From positions 1 to 64,000 of the forward strand of contig WSYJ01000063.1 of NCBI GenBank assembly GCA_020186115.1: a stretch of 64,000 nt of DNA, given 5' to 3'. Every line of letters begins with the position of its first letter. Positions within the stretch are counted from its first letter, which is position 1. The DNA comes from Histomonas meleagridis (lineage: Eukaryota > Parabasalia > Tritrichomonadida > Dientamoebidae). Below are positions 1-10,114 of the stretch, in pieces. Position numbers and translations under genes: made by a program. Below the pieces are notes generated by a model, which saw only the letters and a list, made by a program, of their open reading frames with translations, ran no database searches and was not told where the DNA came from.

Positions 1-105
1 CCGGGAGATAAACCTTATAAAGATATCATTCCAATAAGTTATTTACGCGTAAATACTCCTCAAATAATGAGTAATATTGAAAAGCAATACTTTAAAAATA
101 TATAA
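1..105 (+). CDS. 3' end of an unidentified gene cut by the window edge
   Basis: The first 34 codons are open in frame 1 and end at TAA (103-105), with the C-terminus reading IEKQYFKNI. The start lies outside the window, so the family cannot be named. It converges on the minus-strand gene at 164-991 across a 58-bp AT-rich gap. Codon use (many AAT, ATA, TTA) resembles the virus-like genes that follow, so it probably belongs to the same element; that is inference. Confidence 0.45.
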   Translation, partial: PGDKPYKDIIPISYLRVNTPQIMSNIEKQYFKNI

Positions 106-163
106 CTTTAAGATAACGATATTAACAAATTATACTTTTTTGAAAAAGTCTAAGCCTACGGGG

Positions 164-991
164 TTATTTCAATGTAACTGCATTTCGATAATTATATATA
201 AATACTAATTGTATAATAAATTTACAGTACCTTGGATATATAAATTTTTTATTACTGTTTGAAAATGTTATATTAAAAGTATTACCGTCTGTTGGAGGAT
301 TAAATAATACAGTCGGTTTATCATAAAAATCATTATTTAAACCGATAAATCTGCGTTTATTATCACTAAATGAAGCATTAAATTCAATATATTCTCGGTC
401 CCACACATTATCAAATTGTAAGCTTGTATTAGATTGGTTTTTTAATTTATTAATATTTGCTTGTGAAGTATCTTGATTCAAAAACTTTAAGAAATTTGTT
501 AGATTTTCAGTTGTTTTTGATTCAACATCTTGAAAACAAAAATTGCATTGATTTATTGTTTGTGTATCAGATTTATATTTACAAAATAACCTTAATGTAT
601 TGTTTTCATCTAAATCGAATAATAATATATAATTTGTCGCCTGTTCATTAAATTGATTACACATATCAAATAATATTTCACGTAATGTATTATTTGATTG
701 AATATATAAAGTAACATTACGTGTAAGACCGCTTGATTGACTCGGACCTTTAGCCCAAATTTTTAACATAATAGTATGACTTGTAGGTGTTATTTTTAAA
801 CGTCTTAAACTGATAACTTTATTTTGACTTGGACACTCAATCCAACGTTGTGGAAATCTAAAAGTATAACCTTTACCTTTATCTAATTTATCAATATTTT
901 GTTCATTTTCTTGTATATCAAAATTTGTATATATTTCTTCTACAGGTAACTGTGATACACTAGTACTCATTTGACGTTCATTTTTATACAT
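164..991 (-). CDS. Hypothetical virus-like element protein, possible structural protein
   Basis: This is an uninterrupted 275-residue frame and the only intact gene of the left-hand element. I do not recognise a family. No signal peptide, membrane segment or catalytic motif is visible. The body is rich in Asn, Thr and Phe, with alternating strand-like stretches such as FNITFSNSNKKFIYPRY near the C-terminus, which would suit a beta-rich capsid or penton-like protein. That role is inference from composition and from its neighbours. ATG at 989-991 is the first start; a second ATG seven codons on (MSTSVSQL) is also possible. It is divergent from the tail-fibre-like gene, with 19 bp between the starts, so the two probably share a promoter. 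Confidence 0.5.
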   Translation of the reverse strand: MYKNERQMSTSVSQLPVEEIYTNFDIQENEQNIDKLDKGKGYTFRFPQRWIECPSQNKVISLRRLKITPTSHTIMLKIWAKGPSQSSGLTRNVTLYIQSNNTLREILFDMCNQFNEQATNYILLFDLDENNTLRLFCKYKSDTQTINQCNFCFQDVESKTTENLTNFLKFLNQDTSQANINKLKNQSNTSLQFDNVWDREYIEFNASFSDNKRRFIGLNNDFYDKPTVLFNPPTDGNTFNITFSNSNKKFIYPRYCKFIIQLVFIYNYRNAVTLK

Positions 992-1010
992 TATTTAATT
1001 ATAATAAAAT

Positions 1011-4000
1011 ATGTTAAATAATAGGATTGACAGAATTGAAAACGTTGTAAAATCATTATTAAATAAAAACAGTGTAATATATTCTAATCACAGTAAAACA
1101 GCAGATACTATTTCAAACGGAATTTGTTCATTAACAATTAACAGTTTAGATAAATCATTTATATTTACATACGGAAGAAATCATATAATAATTAATCCTT
1201 TAGATAACAGTATTAAAAACATTACTTTAATAAATGATATATTAGTAAGTGATATTATTACAGGATCCAATATTATGAATAATGCTTATTCAAAACAAAT
1301 GTTTAGTGATATTGATAAAGTATTAGATTTATACAAAGAATTTGTTAAAATAAATGTTGATAATAATAACGTCAGTATATATAATCTTTTAATAGATACT
1401 ATTAACGGTTATTCTACAGAAGATTTCGCTTTAAAAGATCATACTCATGACGATAAATATTCTTTAATAGATCATACTCATAATATATTTAATAATGATA
1501 TTATCGTTAACGGTAAAATTAATAATTATTATATTCTAAACAGTACAGGAGGAGGATCTAATTCAACAATAACAATTCCTTGTATAGCTACTGTTAAAAA
1601 TGACGGCGTTATGGAAGTAGGAGAATACATTGATTTTCATTATAGAGATGATTATAATAAAGATAATACTTGGCGGATTAGAGCTATAACTGATACATTA
1701 AGTTTTCAAGCAAAAGGCGGTAAAACAATTAGTTATAATAATAACGGCAACATTCAATGTAATTCTATAAATAATACATCTGTTGACGATTTTTCTTTAA
1801 TAACACATGATCATGATGATAAATATGCTTTAATAGATCATGTTCACAGTGATTATTGAACAATTGCTAATTTAGATAATATTAATAATAAACTAACAGG
1901 AATTACTTATCACAAAGATTATATAGAAACTATTGAAGAGGAGGATATCTGTGAAAAGTATACTAATATTAATCAAAATTTGAAAATAAATGGGAATATA
2001 GAAGTTGATTCTGTTAACAATATACCTGTTGATAATTTCTCTTTAAATAATCATACTCATTACAATACTACTGGTATATATTACAATGAAGAATTATTAG
2101 AAACTATTGAGGAAGAAGAGGATATTTATGAAAAATATACATTAATTAATCAAGATCTTATTGTTAACGGTAAAATCAACGAAATTGATACTAATAATAT
2201 AGCACTTATAGAAGACGGTATTTTAACAATTGATGACGTAATATTATTTGATAACGGCGTTAATATATCAACTTATGATAATACAACTGATGAAGGAACT
2301 GTCGAAAACAATTTATTAATTAATTTTCCAAACGGTAATAGTATTATGTTAGAAGATTCTGGACATACTTATGGAATAGTTAATGTTGACGGAGTATTAA
2401 CATCAGAATACTATTTAACAAAACAAATGATTATAGATGATGATGAAATACAAGAACTATTGACAAGAGCTCCTGGAGAAGATGGTGAAGGATACAAAAA
2501 GAATTGGCTAGAATATTTATTAGATGTTTTTTCTTTTGCTATGTCATTAGCTGAATTCGCTGAACTGGCAAGTAAAGTATATAACAGTATTAAAAACAGT
2601 TCTTGGGCAATGACATTAATTAGCAGATTAAAAAATGTATTTACAGGAGCCAGGGGTTATATACCTATACCTACATTAAGATCTGTTGTATTTGATGAAT
2701 ATGATATATCAACTGATGAAAATTTAGATGATTTAGAAGGTCCTGACGATACTGATATCGATAATAACTTTAATGAATATAACTATTTGATAACACTATT
2801 TCCTGAAATGAATACTATATTTAAGAATTTAAAAATATTATTATAAGGATGTTTCTAAAGGACAAAGAACTAATGAATTAGGTGTGTCATTAGTTGACTG
2901 TCAAATATATAAACGTTTTATAAATCATACTCATGATCAATACTTAATAGCATCTGATTTAAATAATTATACAGGAATCACTTATAATAAAGATTTAATT
3001 GATACTATTATTAATGAAAATGAAGAAGAAGAAGATGTTTATGAAATATATACTAATATAAATCAAAATTTAAAAAATAAATGGTGATATAATATGTAAT
3101 AATATTAACGGCATTGATTCAGATGAATTATCTGTTATTAGTAATGATATATTTAACATTAACAATAAGTTAACAGGAATTAGTTATAATAAGGATTTAT
3201 TAGAAACTATTGAAGAGGAGGATATCTGTGAAAAGTATACTAATATTAATCAAAATTTGAAAGTCAACGGTAATATAACTGTTGACAGTGCTATTTGTAC
3301 CGGTAATATAGAAGTTGATACTGTTAACAATATACTTGTTGATAACTTTTCTTTAATAAATCATACTCACAATCAGTATTTAACTAATGAAAGTTTAACT
3401 GATATTAATAAGGCTTTAACAGGAATATCATATAATCAATACGGAGTTTGAACAAAGGTTGAACAAGATTTATTAGTAGATAATGATATTTCATGTAGAA
3501 TATTAACATCAAAACGTAATATCAATATTGATTGCAGCAAATATCCAGATGATACAAATATTTATTCAGGATTATATATTTATAGAGCTAATGCAGTAAC
3601 AGGTAATTCTATAAGAATGGAAATAGGTGTATTACCGTATGGAGATGATTGTAGTGTAATAGAACATTACGTAGGTTATGATGATAATATTGATACTTGT
3701 TTAAGATTTAAAACTTGTGACGGTAATTATGTAAGTATATATAAAAACGGTAATATTAGTTGTAATTCTATTAACGGAATTGATACTAATAATATTTCTT
3801 TAACAACACATAATCATGACGATAAATATTCTTTAATAAATCATACTCATAGTTATAATGATATTACTGATAAACCAACAACTTTTCCGCCAAGTTCTCA
3901 TAATCATGATGAAAAATATGCTTTAATAGATCATAATCATGACGATAAATATTCTTAGAAAAATCATACTCACAACACTATAAATAACGATTTAAAAATA

Positions 4001-5110
4001 TATGGTAATTTAGAAGTAAATTATATTAATTATATACCTGTTGATAACTTCTCTTTAACAACACATAATCATGACGATAAATATTCTTTAAAAAATCATA
4101 CTCATAATACTATAAATAACGACTTAACTGTTAACGGTAAAATTAATAATTATTATTTGAATAACGGTTCTAATGCAAATAATTTATTAAACACATTACC
4201 TTGTATAGCTACTATTAAATCAGACGGTGTTATGGAAGTAGGTTGTTATATAGATTTTCATGATAATAATGAATTTAACAGTGATTACTCTTGGAGAATA
4301 ACATCTGCTGATTCATTAGAGTTTAAAAGAAAAGGTTCTGGATCAATTACTTTTAACAGTAACGGTAATATAAATTGTAATACTGTTAACTGAATTAACT
4401 TAAATAATTTAGCATTAACAAGTCATACTCATGAACCAAATGATATAATTCCTTATCAAAATGCTGTATTAAGAACAGGTAGATTTTTAGATTTCGTATA
4501 TCATGATCAATCAACAGAAGCACCCTGGAACATATACTTGGAGAATTACTTCTTATCAAAATGAATTAGGATTTTTGGCATTATTCTAATAATATATATA
4601 GAAAAGCAATTATTAGCAGTTCAGGAGGAGGTCAAATTAATAAAACAATTATACATAACAGTCCTATTTCTGAAAATGAAAATATTGATAATTTCATTGT
4701 CGGAAAGCCTGTATTTATAACAGGTTATGTTTATAAATTAAACGGCAAAAATAAGTATATTTCTACAACAGATTCTACTAACTGTATACCTTCAGTTAAA
4801 AGTACAGGTTCTTATAAAGAGTTTATAGTAATATGTGTTGATAAACATATTGCTAACAGTGTTTTTCAAATAGGTGATACTATAAAACAAGATATTAGTA
4901 TTAATCAAGATACTGTTGATTTTGCTACTCATGGTGATTATTATTTTTAAAGTTAATGATAGCAGTAAATATACTACAGGTGACATAGTTTTATATGACG
5001 GCAGTATTTTGAATGATGATACTGTATTAACAACAAAAATAAACAGTATGATTATAGGAAAAATTACTTCAAGAATTGATAATAATACAGTAGCCGTTTT
5101 TAAAATTTAG
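1011..5110 (+). pseudogene. Phage-tail-fibre-like HxH-repeat protein, broken
   Basis: A frame of about 1,360 codons is recoverable only in pieces. Its signature is a repeated segment of the form FSLxxHTHDDKYSLIDHTH, seen at about 1423-1476, 1789-1857, 2032-2070, 2920-2945, 3345-3375, 3790-3960, 4045-4110 and 4405-4435. HxH repeats of this sort occur in phage tail-fibre tips, where they bind metal. Between them lie GNI.V.S.N or NGKIN linkers. A module CIAT.K.DGVMEVG.YIDFH occurs twice (about 1585 and 4200). A hydrophobic stretch (about 2515-2660) interrupts the fibre. In-frame TGA codons stand at 1857, 3449 and 4391, and TAG at 3956. Frame changes occur near 2845, 3075, 4560 and 4946. It is probably a dead adhesin-like fibre gene of a virus-like element. 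Confidence 0.7.
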
Positions 5111-5226
5111 TTTTATATAGTGTTTTAGTTAAATGATTATATAAAGAGTATGTATTAGAAGTACGATGATTTAAGCTATTTTTATAGTGTTTTTGTTCAT
5201 TGTCGGATCCGGCAACATTGCCAGAT

Positions 5227-5262
5227 AAAATGGTCACTTTTGAGCAAAATGGTCATTTTGAG
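5227..5262 (+). repeat. Short tandem repeat of a 17-18 bp unit
   Basis: Two near-identical copies of AAAATGGTCA(C/T)TTTTGAG lie head to tail at 5227-5244 and 5246-5262, in the otherwise featureless gap (5111-5298) after the fibre-like pseudogene. They are close to the small frame at 5299, so a promoter or operator-like role is possible but unproven. Confidence 0.45.
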
Positions 5263-5298
5263 ACTTTTTTTAGGTTATATTTTTTCACGATGATTTAA

Positions 5299-5526
5299 TC
5301 AATTTTTTATATTGAGGACTTAGTGATATATAAATATATTATAATTGCTAAAAGTAATACATCAAAGAAGTCTAAAAAATTAGGTTTAAACCCGTATGAT
5401 ATACATGATAATATTAATATAAAAATAAAAGAACCGTTGACAAATATATCTAAAGGACGTTTCATACTAATGTTTGATCCAAACAAAAATGAAATAATTG
5501 TCGCAGAAGGCGAAGAAAAATATTAA
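5299..5526 (+). pseudogene. Small hypothetical frame without an ATG start
   Basis: This frame of about 75 codons ends with FILMFDPNKNEIIVAEGEEKY before TAA at 5524. No ATG lies between the upstream stop (5296-5298) and the internal Met near the C-terminus, so the start has been lost or the gene is a 3' remnant. The Lys-rich N-terminal half and acidic tail match no family I know. It sits between the fibre-like pseudogene and the HNH gene and is likely part of the same decayed element. Confidence 0.35.
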
Positions 5527-5546
5527 TTATGACATATATTAATAAC

Positions 5547-6113
5547 TTAGATTAAATTATATTGCTTTATAAAAATTGAATAATAAACTTTTACTTGCTT
5601 ATTATTTATATCTCTTGCATAAACAAATGCTTTATTATATTTTGTATAATTTATTTTTAGTTTTCTGTAATTGATTCCGTTATAGTAATAAAATACATCT
5701 TCTTTATCATTATAATAATAATTTTCAAAACTATACTTTCCATATACATCAACTAAAATACAATCGTCATCAATATCATCAACATATTCATATCCTTTAT
5801 GTGATGATTTATTTTTATTATTATCACTACTAGAAACCCAACGTAAATTAATTAATCTATTATCAGATCTAATATGATTAATATGATCAATTTCTAATTT
5901 ATTGTCAGGATCATCATTTGGTATGAATTGTAATGCAATTATTCTATGTTTCAAATATAGTTTTTTATTTAAATAGCATTTGATATAATCACAATTCAAG
6001 TGTTCTTTGATAATCTTTTTATTTTATTTTCTTCTTATTTGATAAGGATATTGATTACATATTTCGTAATCAGAATCAACAACGCAACTAACCCATTGGC
6101 CATCAGCACTCAT
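5547..6113 (-). pseudogene. HNH homing-type endonuclease with one in-frame stop
   Basis: Reading starts at ATG 6111-6113 with WVSCVVDSDYEICNQYPYQI, a NUMOD4-like strand of the W...YEI...G/P.Q.R type that usually precedes phage and giant-virus HNH nucleases. TAA at 6024-6026 interrupts the frame, which then continues open. The HNH core is clear: HRIIALQFIPN, then LEIDHINHIRSDNRLINLRW (catalytic D-H and the N...N pair), then SSSDNNKNKS. Such enzymes cut DNA and often spread as selfish genes in phages and large DNA viruses. A downstream tail of about 80 residues rich in Tyr and Asp is unassigned. Translation from an internal start after the stop would leave the nuclease core but lose the N-terminal motif. 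Confidence 0.75.
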
Positions 6114-6147
6114 GATATATAGTAGAATAAAAAAAATTAAATAATTT

Positions 6148-6195
6148 TATAAACAATACTTATAAAAACAATACTTATAAAAATAATACTTTGAC
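6148..6195 (+). repeat. Short AT-rich tandem repeat
   Basis: Three imperfect head-to-tail copies of a 15-16 bp unit, ACTTATAAAAACAAT, lie in the AT-rich gap (6114-6285) upstream of the HNH gene and downstream of the helicase pseudogene. No gene is visible in this gap. Confidence 0.45.
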
Positions 6196-6285
6196 ATATT
6201 ATTTTTGAACATTTTATAATTACGATAACTTTAGATTAAATTATTAATGCTATTATAGTTCAGTATTCACTAACTCTTCTAATTG

Positions 6286-7767
6286 TTAATGTGCAATATA
6301 CAAATCATCATTAATTTCTTCTGTGCAGGACTCAACTAATTTATCATGATAGACTTTATATTCATTATAATATTCCCCCTTTAAACAATATACTCTTTCT
6401 ACTTTACCATTAACTCTTACACAAATAGATTGACCAGTATATTTTTTAATATTAGCTATAAATGTTTTAGATGAACAACTATTAAATCTATTTTGATCTA
6501 CAAATTCACAATATAATTTAAATAAATTAGGTCCTGTGATATTATTAATTTTATCATAATTATCTCTAACAAATATTTCATATGATGACATAGAGGCTTC
6601 TTTAATATTGTCTTTAGCCTCAGTATTAGGTATATTTCTGAGATTAACTTTAGTTGTATTCATCATCATAAAGAATGTAAATAAGTTTTCATAGAACTCA
6701 GGAGTAAATGTATTATATAAATTGATGAAATAATAAAAGTCTTGTTTATGTTTATTTGAAGCTGTAATTACTAAATATCTTCTATCATCATTATCAATTT
6801 TAATTGGGATATCGTTATTAGAAACCATAAAGAAATTAGCCACATTTTCAACTGTTTATATAGGTTCATTTTTTTGATTAATATTGATAGTATCATCAGT
6901 AATAATTGATTTTAATGCATCAGAGTTTAAAAACTTATTAGTATCTATATTTTGTAATTCATTTAATACTAATAATTTCTTATTTTCTAATGTAGCATTA
7001 AACTTACCGACAATATTTTCAATATTAGTAACATTTTTATTAGCATATCTGGCCATTAATTTACAAATAATATCAGTGAAAAATGTATTTTTTTCAACTC
7101 CTTGATTACCGAGTATAACAATAGCTATACCTGTTTTAAAATTGGGTTTTTGTAATATTGATGCTATCCATATTAATATATATTTATAAATTTCTCGGTT
7201 ATTATCACATATTACTTCTAATACATGATCTAAAAACGGTTGTATAATTTCTTGTTTAACTTCATCTAAATTATTATAATCATAACCTCTAAAATAACTG
7301 TATATTTCTGGGTCTTCACTATAAAATTTTAATGCTTTAACAGTAAATAATAATGTATTTTCTAAGTATAAATCCCGAGCATTTATTGATTTTGTTTTTT
7401 TGCCTTCAATTCTATTGCCGACAATAATCTTTTTTAATTTACTCATAGCAATTTTCTCATTAGTATAACTAACTTTAACACAATTATTTAAGCCGTCATA
7501 ATCTTTAAACATAAAGACTTCTGGCGTTGAATCGCATACTACAAAGCATTTTTTAATATCAACTAATACATCTAATTAATTTAAATCATATGGACATTTT
7601 TTACGAATATCCATTAAATTAAATTTATCATTTATATCAATTGTAGTATTTTTAACGTCATCAAATGTTAACTTTTGTTCTGTAACGGTTGTCATATCTT
7701 TTGCTACAAATAAAAATAATGTTAAAATTTTATAAACATATACTTTTTTGGAGATACATTTATTCAT
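6286..7767 (-). pseudogene. D5/P4-type (SF3) primase-helicase with two in-frame TAA codons
   Basis: One open frame of 494 codons is split by TAA at 7576-7578 and TAA at 6856-6858; all three parts are in phase, so the breaks are substitutions rather than frameshifts. The middle part holds a Walker A variant GNQGVEKNTFF (canonical GKNTFF), then NATLENKKLLVLNELQNID, a Walker B/sensor region. The part after the second stop opens with VANFFMVSNNDIPIKIDNDD and RRYLVI, the sensor-arginine region typical of virus D5 and plasmid/phage P4 replicative helicases. The C-terminal part looks like a DNA-binding wing. The protein would unwind the replication origin of the element. The frame opens at ATG 7765-7767, but an N-terminal primase domain is not seen. 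Confidence 0.75.
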
Positions 7768-7788
7768 AAATTATTTTGAGATTATTTT

Positions 7789-8140
7789 TGTAACTTCTGT
7801 AACTTGTAGCTTCTGTAACTTCTGTAACTTCTGTAACCTGTAGCTTCTGTAACCTGTAGCTTGTAACTTCTGTAACCTGTAGCTACCATTATTTTTGTAT
7901 CAAAAGTACTATAAATTTCATCATTATTTCCTTTATTATTAGTGTAACTTTTGTAACGTCTGTAACGTCTATTTTTGAAATCCCTTATACTTTATTATAC
8001 TTTATTATCTATATTCATTTATTTACATGTTACAAATGTTACAATGTTACACTACAAAAGTATAGGGATTTTAGAGGTTTTCCTATTACCATTTGAATGT
8101 TGTGCGTAGCACATATGTAACTTGTAACAGTTACATTTCT
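7789..8140. repeat. TGTAAC iteron-like cluster upstream of the helicase
   Basis: The word TGTAAC, or its complement GTTACA, recurs well over a dozen times. It is densest at 7789-7884, where a 9-16 bp unit (CTTCTGTAAC, CCTGTAGC) is tandemly repeated, then scattered at 7950-7975, 8025-8050 and 8112-8135. The cluster lies just upstream of the minus-strand helicase pseudogene. An origin or regulatory iteron array would fit that position, but this is inference; simple tandem-repeat growth is the alternative. Confidence 0.5.
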
Positions 8141-8195
8141 AACATATTATTTATTTGAAATTGTTGTTATTTGAAAGTAAACTTTATTCTTCGAA

Positions 8196-8280
8196 GCGAA
8201 CGCGAGTGAGCTGAGAACACACACCGAGCGGAGCGAAGTGCACAATGAAACGAAGTGAAGTTGTGCTGTGTGTGTGTGTA
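8196..8280. repeat. GC-rich nested inverted repeat (hairpin)
   Basis: An island of clearly higher GC forms a nested stem. AACACACAC (8216-8224) faces a GTGTGTGT run (8267-8279), and inside it GCACAA (8240-8245) faces TTGTGC (8261-8266). The loop sides carry repeated GAGCGAAGTG/GAAACGAAGTGAAG words. It separates the virus-like island from the mariner copy and may be the end or origin of one of them. No gene is seen in it. Confidence 0.45.
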
Positions 8281-8281
8281 A

Positions 8282-9290
8282 GTCATATTTTTCCTGAAAA
8301 GAAAAGGCTTTAAACTCAGCCAAATTAAACAAGAGTTAGATGATGTTTATCACCAAGATGCACTTGATATTAATACCATAAAATATTGGGTGCATCAATT
8401 TAAATTAGGGAGATCTGAAATAACAAACATTCAAGATCCAGGAAGACCAGTACTTGATTTCATTGATTCAAAAATTTTGGCTGCACTCGGAATGGAACCA
8501 TTTCATTCGACATATACATTAAGTGAAGCCTTATCTATACCACGATCCACCATAAATGATCACCTCAATAAATTAGGCTTCCATAATTATAATAATTTAA
8601 GAGTGGTTCCATATGAACTGACATGTGAAATGAAAGAAGAAAGAGTGCGAAAAGCAACTGAGCTTCTTGATATCTTAAAAGTTAGTAAGAGAAAAGGTTT
8701 CCATAGAATCATAATCGGGGGATGAATCATGGTTTTTCTTATCATATGATCACAAGCATATGTGGTCACAATCAAGAGATAATTTACCTGAAATTATCGA
8801 TACAAAAATTGACATGATAAAATATATGGTAACTATCTTTTGGAATATTGATCAATTCTTTATAGTTGATATTATGAAAGATGGTGAAAAATTTAAATCA
8901 AAGTATTTTATTAATAATATAATTAAACCCTTGAAGCAAATTGTATACCCACAAAGAAAAAAGCCCAATGAAAACCCATATGTTTTACATTTCGATAATG
9001 CATCTCCCCATACCTCTAATGCTTCAACTAAATTTTTGGTTGATAATAATTTTATAAGAGCTCCACAGCCACCATATGCACCAGATCTTGCTCCTTCAGA
9101 TTTCTTTTTATTTGGTTTTTTAAAAAATCAACTAGAAGGAGAAAAATTCGATGATTTTCAACAATTGCACGATAAAATAACTGAAATTTTGTGTGAAATT
9201 TCAAAGGATAATTTAGCAAAAGTTTTTGAAGAATGGATTGAAAGATGTCAATGGGTGATAAAGAACAAAGGTAACTACTATCATAAGTAA
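8282..9290 (+). pseudogene. Mariner-family transposase, one frameshift
   Basis: The first part carries the mariner helix-turn-helix region (INTIKYWVHQFKLGRSE, then GRP...). The second carries the catalytic core: GDESWF (first Asp), HFDNASPHTS (second Asp) and YAPDLAPSDFFLFG (third Asp). Thirty-four residues separate the last two, giving the D,D34D signature of mariner rather than Tc1. A run of five G (8717-8721) shifts the frame exactly in front of GDESWF; a four-G run would read through. No ATG precedes the N-terminal part (TAA at 8279-8281), so the 5' end is also damaged. The C-terminus ends in WVIKNKGNYYHK. I could not pair terminal inverted repeats. Mariner elements are known in trichomonads (Tvmar1). 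Confidence 0.85.
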
Positions 9291-9391
9291 ACCTAAAAAA
9301 AATAATTAAAATCTTTTATTTCGATTTTATTAAATTTAGGATAAAACATTTCCGTCCCCCCTATAATATTTGGTAATAATATAAACTATTT

Positions 9392-9553
9392 TGTGCTGCC
9401 CTTATTTTTGCATCTAGATATGGTTATAGAGAAATAGTTAAATTACTTCTTGAACAAGAAGTAAGTGATATCAATGCAAAGGATGTATATTTCACATATT
9501 ATGCGCTTGTTTTATGTTTTTTATGTTTCAAAATACAAATATTTTTGAGTTGA
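9392..9553 (+). pseudogene. Isolated ankyrin-module fragment
   Basis: This plus-strand remnant reads ALIFASRYGYREIVKLLLEQ followed by a SDINAKD end, one ankyrin module of the type found in the minus-strand arrays downstream. It is preceded by the same linker words (AATATTTGG) at about 9366-9373. It lies immediately after the mariner copy and in the opposite orientation to the arrays, so it is probably a rearranged piece. Confidence 0.6.
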
Positions 9554-10114
9554 CGACCGTTATGAGCAATTTTTTTTGGTGACGGTTGATGATCAAAATG
9601 AATTAGATATAAAAAATAAAGTATTCAATTCAAACTATCGGGCGACCGTTATGAGTAATTTCTTGTAATTTTTGCTAGGTAATATAATCTTGCTCAGGTA
9701 CCACTAACGTTCTACGCAATATGACAGCCTAGCAAAAATTATTTTTATTTTTAAACGTCCTCGAATAACGCTTATTTGAAAAATAAAATTTAAACCTGAC
9801 CCTCACCCCTAGTACACTTTATACTGATCACCTGTCTACGCCCTTTTATAAAAAAAGTGCTCCGCGGAGTCGGGCTACGGCAGGTTTGTGATAAATGCAC
9901 TCATTCGCCATTAGGGCTCTCTTTGGGGGAGGGGGGTACCTTGGTTTAAAAAAAAAAAAAAAAAAGAAAAAAGTTCTCAATTGCCCATAGAGTGAACAAA
10001 CTTTGTTATTATCACTTATGTGCTGAAAAAAAAAAAAAAAAAAAAAATTAACCAGAAAAACCGATAGAAAAAAGAAATTATCTTAAAATCAATTGAATGG
10101 TTTACATTTTACAA
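9554..10114. other. Gene-free stretch with repeats, a palindrome and homopolymers
   Basis: No gene was seen. A direct repeat CGACCGTTATGAG(C/T)AATTT occurs at 9554-9573 and 9643-9660. A perfect palindrome CTCCGCGGAG lies at 9860-9869, inside a locally GC-rich stretch (about 9790-9945) that stands out from the AT-rich surroundings. Two long A runs (about 9952-9969 and 10025-10047) follow. The GC-rich part resembles the hairpin zone near 8200 and may be an end of a virus-like element. Confidence 0.5.

Noticed and set aside
1857-4393. TGA read as Trp throughout the fibre gene
   Set aside because: TAG and frameshifts also break the gene, and TGG is used at normal Trp positions (about 1670 and 4290). 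The 4391 TGA sits where repeats have Gly, so substitution fits better.
4916-5110. Separate small gene
   Set aside because: It is the frameshifted C-terminal end of the fibre-like gene, continuing from DFATHGDYYF after one extra T.
1-8280. Whole left region as bacterial or phage contamination
   Set aside because: It is joined to mariner and ankyrin sequences typical of parabasalids, has a similar AT-rich composition, and carries decay marks expected of an integrated element.
9950-10047. Poly-A tails marking retrotransposon insertions
   Set aside because: No reverse transcriptase remnant or target duplication was seen beside the A runs; simple homopolymers are common in this AT-rich DNA.
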